A stretch of DNA of 64,000 nucleotides. Source: Phycisphaerae bacterium. Lineage in GTDB: Bacteria; Planctomycetota; Phycisphaerae; Phycisphaerales; Phycisphaeraceae. The stretch is taken from the NCBI GenBank assembly GCA_030426385.1, contig JAUHYI010000005.1, positions 32,996-96,995 on the forward strand, written 5' to 3'. Below the pieces are notes generated by a model that saw only the letters and a list, made by a program, of their open reading frames with translations, searched no databases and was not told where the DNA came from. The position numbers were made by a program, and so were the translations under genes. Every line of letters begins with the position of its first letter. The stretch's first letter is position 1. Of this stretch, positions 61,251 to 64,000 are shown one piece after another.

Positions 61251-62628
61251 GGAAAGACACGTGGCCGAATCAGAGACGATCATTAATCCGGTGGAGGAAG
61301 TGGAGCGTTTGGTCGAGACGGGCCAAGCGGTGGCGTTGGAGATGTTTGTCAATGCGCTGCCGCCGAGCGATGTTGCGCACACGATCAATCATTTGAGTGA
61401 GACGGTGCGGACGCAGTTGTTTGAAATGCTGCGTCCGGAAGTGGCGGCGGATCTGCTGGAACATTTTGCCGACGAACATGCGGCTGAAATTATTGAGGAA
61501 CTGGCGACCGACAAAGCTGCGGACATTCTCGACGAGTTGGATTCGGATGACCAGGCTGACATTCTGACGGAGCTGGACGACGAGGATGCCGAAGCCATTC
61601 TCGATGAGATGGAGCCGGATGAAGCGGCTGATGCGCGTGTGCTGATTCAGTATCCGGAGGGGACGGTAGGCTCGATCATGCACCGCGAGTTCATTGCGTT
61701 TCCGCCGAAGCGCATGATCGAGGAAGTGGTCACGAACTTGCGTGCCAATCAGGAAGAATACGGGGAATACGATGTGAGTGCGGTGTATGTGGTTGAGTCA
61801 ACGGGCGAGTTGCGCGGCGTGGTTCGTCTGCGCGATATTCTGTTGGCTCCCGGTTCGAAGCCCGTGTCGTCGATTCGTATTGATGAGCCCGCCAAACTGG
61901 AAGCGGATTTCACGGTACAGGAAGCCGAAGATTATTTTGACCGACACAGTTACGCGTCGGCGGCAGTGGTGGACAAATCGAATCGTTTGATTGGTGTGGT
62001 GCGTCGCGAAGCAGTGGAAGAAGCGTTCGGCGAAAAAGCGCAGAAAGCATTGGCAAGTTTCGGCGGGATTATTGGGGGTGAAGAATTGCGGACCATGTCG
62101 ATGCGATCACGCGTGCTTCGGCGATTGGCGTTTCTAGTGCCGAATGTGTTTTTGCTGTTGATATCTGCCAGTGTGATCGCGATGTTTGAAACAACTGTGG
62201 AACAGGTGACCGCGCTGGCGGCGATGTTGCCGGTGTTGGGGGGGTTGGGCGGCTGTGCGGGGAATCAATCCGTGGCAGTGAGTATTCGGGAACTGTCGTT
62301 GGGTTTGGTTAAGCCAAGTGATATTACGTGGATCGTGATGAAAGAAGCCATGCTGGGATTTCTGATGGGGCTGGTGTTGGGCGTGTTGCTGTTCGCTGTG
62401 ACGTGGGCGTGGCGGGGCAATCCATATCTGGGATTGGTGGTGGGATCCGTGTTGCCCGTGAGTATTTTTGTGGCGACGACGATGGGGGGATTGGTGCCGT
62501 TGGTATTGACGCGATGGAAGCTGGACCCGGCAATGGCGTCAGGCCCGATCCTGAGTACGTCGGTGGATTTCGTGTCATTTTTTATGGTGCTGGTGTTGGC
62601 GCGGATGATGATTGGCTATTTGGCGTAG
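61228..62628 (+). CDS. mgtE: Magnesium transporter MgtE
   Basis: The protein has 466 residues. An acidic helical N-domain with repeats (AAEIIEELATDKAADILDEL, DDQADILTELDDEDAEAIL) senses magnesium. Two CBS domains (about 145-270) follow, and then a five-helix channel with PVLGGLGGCAGNQSVAVSIR and GPILSTSVDF. MgtE gates magnesium entry according to internal level. The start is uncertain: ATG 61228 lies within a G-rich repeat, and GTG 61261 would give MAESETIINP and may be the true one. The gene follows surE by 42 bases and is probably co-transcribed. Confidence 0.95.
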   Translation: MGICGGGWERHVAESETIINPVEEVERLVETGQAVALEMFVNALPPSDVAHTINHLSETVRTQLFEMLRPEVAADLLEHFADEHAAEIIEELATDKAADILDELDSDDQADILTELDDEDAEAILDEMEPDEAADARVLIQYPEGTVGSIMHREFIAFPPKRMIEEVVTNLRANQEEYGEYDVSAVYVVESTGELRGVVRLRDILLAPGSKPVSSIRIDEPAKLEADFTVQEAEDYFDRHSYASAAVVDKSNRLIGVVRREAVEEAFGEKAQKALASFGGIIGGEELRTMSMRSRVLRRLAFLVPNVFLLLISASVIAMFETTVEQVTALAAMLPVLGGLGGCAGNQSVAVSIRELSLGLVKPSDITWIVMKEAMLGFLMGLVLGVLLFAVTWAWRGNPYLGLVVGSVLPVSIFVATTMGGLVPLVLTRWKLDPAMASGPILSTSVDFVSFFMVLVLARMMIGYLA

Positions 62629-62656
62629 GGCGAATCGAAGTAGAAAGAGGGAATGA

Positions 62657-62681
62657 TAGCCCGCGATGAATATCGCGCGGG
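62657..62681 (-). repeat. Palindromic repeat family A variant after mgtE
   Basis: TAGCCCGCGATGAATATCGC then GCGGG. It lies 29 bases after the mgtE stop and could act as a 3' RNA hairpin. Confidence 0.72.
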
Positions 62682-62713
62682 TTTGGATAGTGGCGTGAAT
62701 TGTTGATGTATGC

Positions 62714-62737
62714 GCGCTAAAGCCGCAAGTGGTGGGG
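62714..62737 (+). repeat. Palindromic repeat family B, degenerate
   Basis: GCGCTAAAGCCGCAAGTGGT followed by GGGG. The second arm has two changes. Confidence 0.65.
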
Positions 62738-62876
62738 ATTGGGGAGGTGGATTGTGTGTGGGCGTGCGTGAGAGGGTCGGAGTTTCACGCGCAAAAGTAA
62801 ATGCTGGAGTGCACGCAAGAATCGCGCGGAGAAAATGTGGGTGTGTGGGTGTGTGGTGTGTGTGGGGGGGGAGGGG

Positions 62877-63518
62877 TTAGAGGGTGCCGAACATGCGGTC
62901 GCCTGCGTCGCCGAGGCCGGGGAGGATGTAGCCGATGTCGGAGAGTTGTCGGTCCATGGCCGCGATGTAGACGGGAACATCGGGGTGATGGTCTGCGAAG
63001 TTTTTAGCCCCAGCGGGTGCGGCGACGAGATTGACCAGACGGATGGATTGACAGCCGCGTTTTTTGAGGTGGTCGATCGCAGCGATGGCGCTGCCAGCGG
63101 TGGCAAGCATGGGGTCGATGACCATGACGAGATGGTCGGCAATGTCGGGTGGAAATTTTTCGTAGTAACAAATGGGTTCGAGTGTTTTTTCATCGCGCTG
63201 CATGCCGAGGTGGCCGACCTGAGCGTTGGTGAAAACCTGGAGCGCTCCGTCAGCCATGCCGAGTCCAGCGCGGAGGATGGGGACGATGGTGATGTTGGTG
63301 GCCAGGCGGTGGCCATTGCATGGTTCGAGTGGCGTATCGATGGGTTGTGATGTGAGGGCGATGTCGCGTGTGGATTCGTAAGCGAGCAGTCCGCCGAGTT
63401 GTCGGATCAATTCACGGAAGCGTGGGGGTTTAGTGTTTTTGTCGCGGACCGTGGTGAGCAGGTCGCTGATGAGCGGGTGGTGGACGAGATGGAAGTTTGA
63501 AGGATGGGGATGGGACAT
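62877..63518 (-). CDS. upp: Uracil phosphoribosyltransferase
   Basis: The protein has 213 residues. It salvages uracil to UMP with PRPP. FHLVHHPLISDLLTTVRDKN, VPILRAGLGMADG, the PRPP loop VMVIDPMLATAGSA, and the C-terminal GYILPGLGDAGDRMFGTL are diagnostic. ATG 63518 (MSHPHPSNFHLVHHP) fits the family; longer starts do not. It stands alone, convergent with mgtE. A GT/G-rich tract (62829-62875) lies directly after its stop codon. Confidence 0.97.
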   Translation of the reverse strand: MSHPHPSNFHLVHHPLISDLLTTVRDKNTKPPRFRELIRQLGGLLAYESTRDIALTSQPIDTPLEPCNGHRLATNITIVPILRAGLGMADGALQVFTNAQVGHLGMQRDEKTLEPICYYEKFPPDIADHLVMVIDPMLATAGSAIAAIDHLKKRGCQSIRLVNLVAAPAGAKNFADHHPDVPVYIAAMDRQLSDIGYILPGLGDAGDRMFGTL

Positions 63519-63615
63519 GGGAGAATTTCTGATTTCTAATTTCTGATTTTTGATATAGGGCTGCGTGGGTCGGAGTGCGTGAGTCGAGGGGATAGATGTG
63601 AAAGTAAATTGAATG

Positions 63616-63638
63616 GCGCTAAGCCGCAAGTGGCGGGG
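63616..63638 (+). repeat. Palindromic repeat family B
   Basis: GCGCTAAGCCGCAAGTGGCG followed by GGG, one mismatch from the copy inside the MMPL gene. Confidence 0.78.
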
Positions 63639-63729
63639 AAGGGTTTAGGGATGGGATGTGAAGTGGTGAAGTCGCGCGGCGGGAAATGTGAGACGCGCGG
63701 GGGAAAAATGGGGAGGGTTGCGGGCGCAT

Positions 63730-63879
63730 AAAAAGGGCCGAGCGAGCGGGATGAAGGTAGTGAATATGGCTATTCTGCAGATAGAAGAATAATCGGATTT
63801 GCTCGATCGGCCACGTCGGTTAGGACGTTTCTCAGATTTTTACACTTGGTTGGCGACCTCCTTTCGCATCTTGTCTGTC
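63730..63879 (-). ncRNA. Candidate structured small RNA
   Basis: Reading leftward, transcription from the promoter at 63886-63914 would start near 63879. The RNA would carry AAAGGAGG near its 5' end with no usable start codon after it, then a small hairpin (ACGTC-CTAACC-GACGT), then a long stem joining 63801-63812 to 63736-63747 (one mismatch). An internal hairpin (ATTCT/AGAAT) lies within that stem. The stem is followed directly by C and five Us. This combination suggests a discrete RNA of about 150 bases. I cannot assign it to a known family. Confidence 0.35.
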
Positions 63880-63885
63880 ATATAT

Positions 63886-63914
63886 ATTGTCGGCGCGCGA
63901 AGGGGGGAAGTCAA
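63886..63914 (-). promoter_or_regulatory. Sigma70-type promoter, leftward
   Basis: TTGACT (63914-63909) and GACAAT (63891-63886) are 17 bases apart, matching 5 and 4 of 6 consensus positions. It points into the candidate small RNA. Confidence 0.45.
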
Positions 63915-63983
63915 GGGGTAGAAGGAAGTGTGGGATTACGGGCCAGGGTGTGTGAGGTCTAGTAAGAGGGGGGAAAGGGGGTT

Positions 63984-64000
63984 GCTAAGCCGCGAGCGGG
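63984..64000 (+). repeat. Palindromic repeat family B, cut by the window edge
   Basis: GCTAAGCCGCGAGCGGG. Confidence 0.7.

Larger units (their letters stand above)
63519..64000. other. 482-bp right-edge region without a protein gene
   Basis: No coding frame is supported. It contains two family B palindromes, G-rich stretches, and a candidate small RNA with its own promoter on the minus strand. Confidence 0.6.

Noticed and set aside
63841..63875. Resemblance of GGTTGGCGACCTCCTTTCG to the 3' end of 16S rRNA
   Set aside because: The match is limited to about 15 bases around CCTCCTTTC, and upstream sequence has no rRNA helix 45 or other conserved 16S sequence.

Overview
The window is 64 kb of a bacterial chromosome, most likely from the Planctomycetota (perhaps class Phycisphaerae). 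I infer this from a bacterial formylmethanofuran (Fhc) C1 gene pair, a planctomycete-style excisionase-fold HTH protein with a membrane anchor, a DUF502 membrane protein, many genes without a clear Shine-Dalgarno site, and a full S10-spc-alpha ribosomal superoperon with very wide spacers. No rRNA, tRNA, integrase, insertion sequence, CRISPR array or prophage was seen, so this is core chromosome.

Layout. 1-4 kb: start of a PfkB-type sugar kinase (cut by the window edge), an EVE-domain protein coupled to gltX, and a divergent PA0069-type radical SAM protein. 4-8.6 kb: clpC with a clear terminator, then an HDOD-GGDEF signalling protein. 8.6-13.4 kb: a leftward operon of an ATP-grasp enzyme, fhcB, fhcA and a LolD-type ABC ATPase, the last three joined by ATGA overlaps. 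13.5-18.7 kb: aldo/keto reductase, RNase Y, glycosyltransferase. 18.8-21 kb: two paralogous lipoproteins and a DUF2752 protein. 21.2-25.1 kb: pssA, then the leftward set DUF502, raiA, ptsN, ptsH. 25.4-36.7 kb: rightward UxaC-like hydrolase, dusB, recG, MMPL transporter, glycerate kinase and solute-binding protein, with tadA reading leftward. 37-42 kb: psd, HTH-membrane protein, metallophosphoesterase, an unknown protein, bifunctional nuclease. 42.3-60.1 kb: rpsJ to rplQ including secY, map, infA, rpmJ and rpoA, with a recognisable promoter and terminator; adk, rpmD and rpsD are missing from their usual places. 60.4-63.5 kb: surE, mgtE, upp. The right edge has repeats and a candidate small RNA.

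The most unusual property is the repeat content. (1) A G-rich sequence built on a 12-bp unit (about GGGGGAAATGTG) lies between genes and inside genes. Because 12 is a multiple of 3 it is translated as Gly-Gly-Asn-Val runs, or as Pro/Thr/His runs when antisense. It enlarges loops or ends of the radical SAM protein, glycosyltransferase, MMPL transporter (three times), solute-binding protein, phosphoesterase, FhcA, the ABC ATPase and DUF502. (2) A palindromic family centred on GGTATKCACC and followed by GGCTA occurs at least ten times, four of them in ribosomal operon spacers. (3) A second palindrome (GCTAAGCCGCAAGCGGC) occurs about five times, once inside the MMPL coding frame. (4) An extended form of family 2 flanks the ribosomal superoperon in inverted orientation. 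(5) Three successive ribosomal spacers look like copies of one another and carry CACGA/ACTCACG repeats.

Most gene functions are housekeeping: translation, protein quality control, phosphatidylethanolamine synthesis (pssA plus psd), RNA decay, nucleotide salvage, and PTS-type regulation. The exceptions are the C1 genes and a few lineage-specific envelope proteins. All assignments come from reading motifs; no database search was run.
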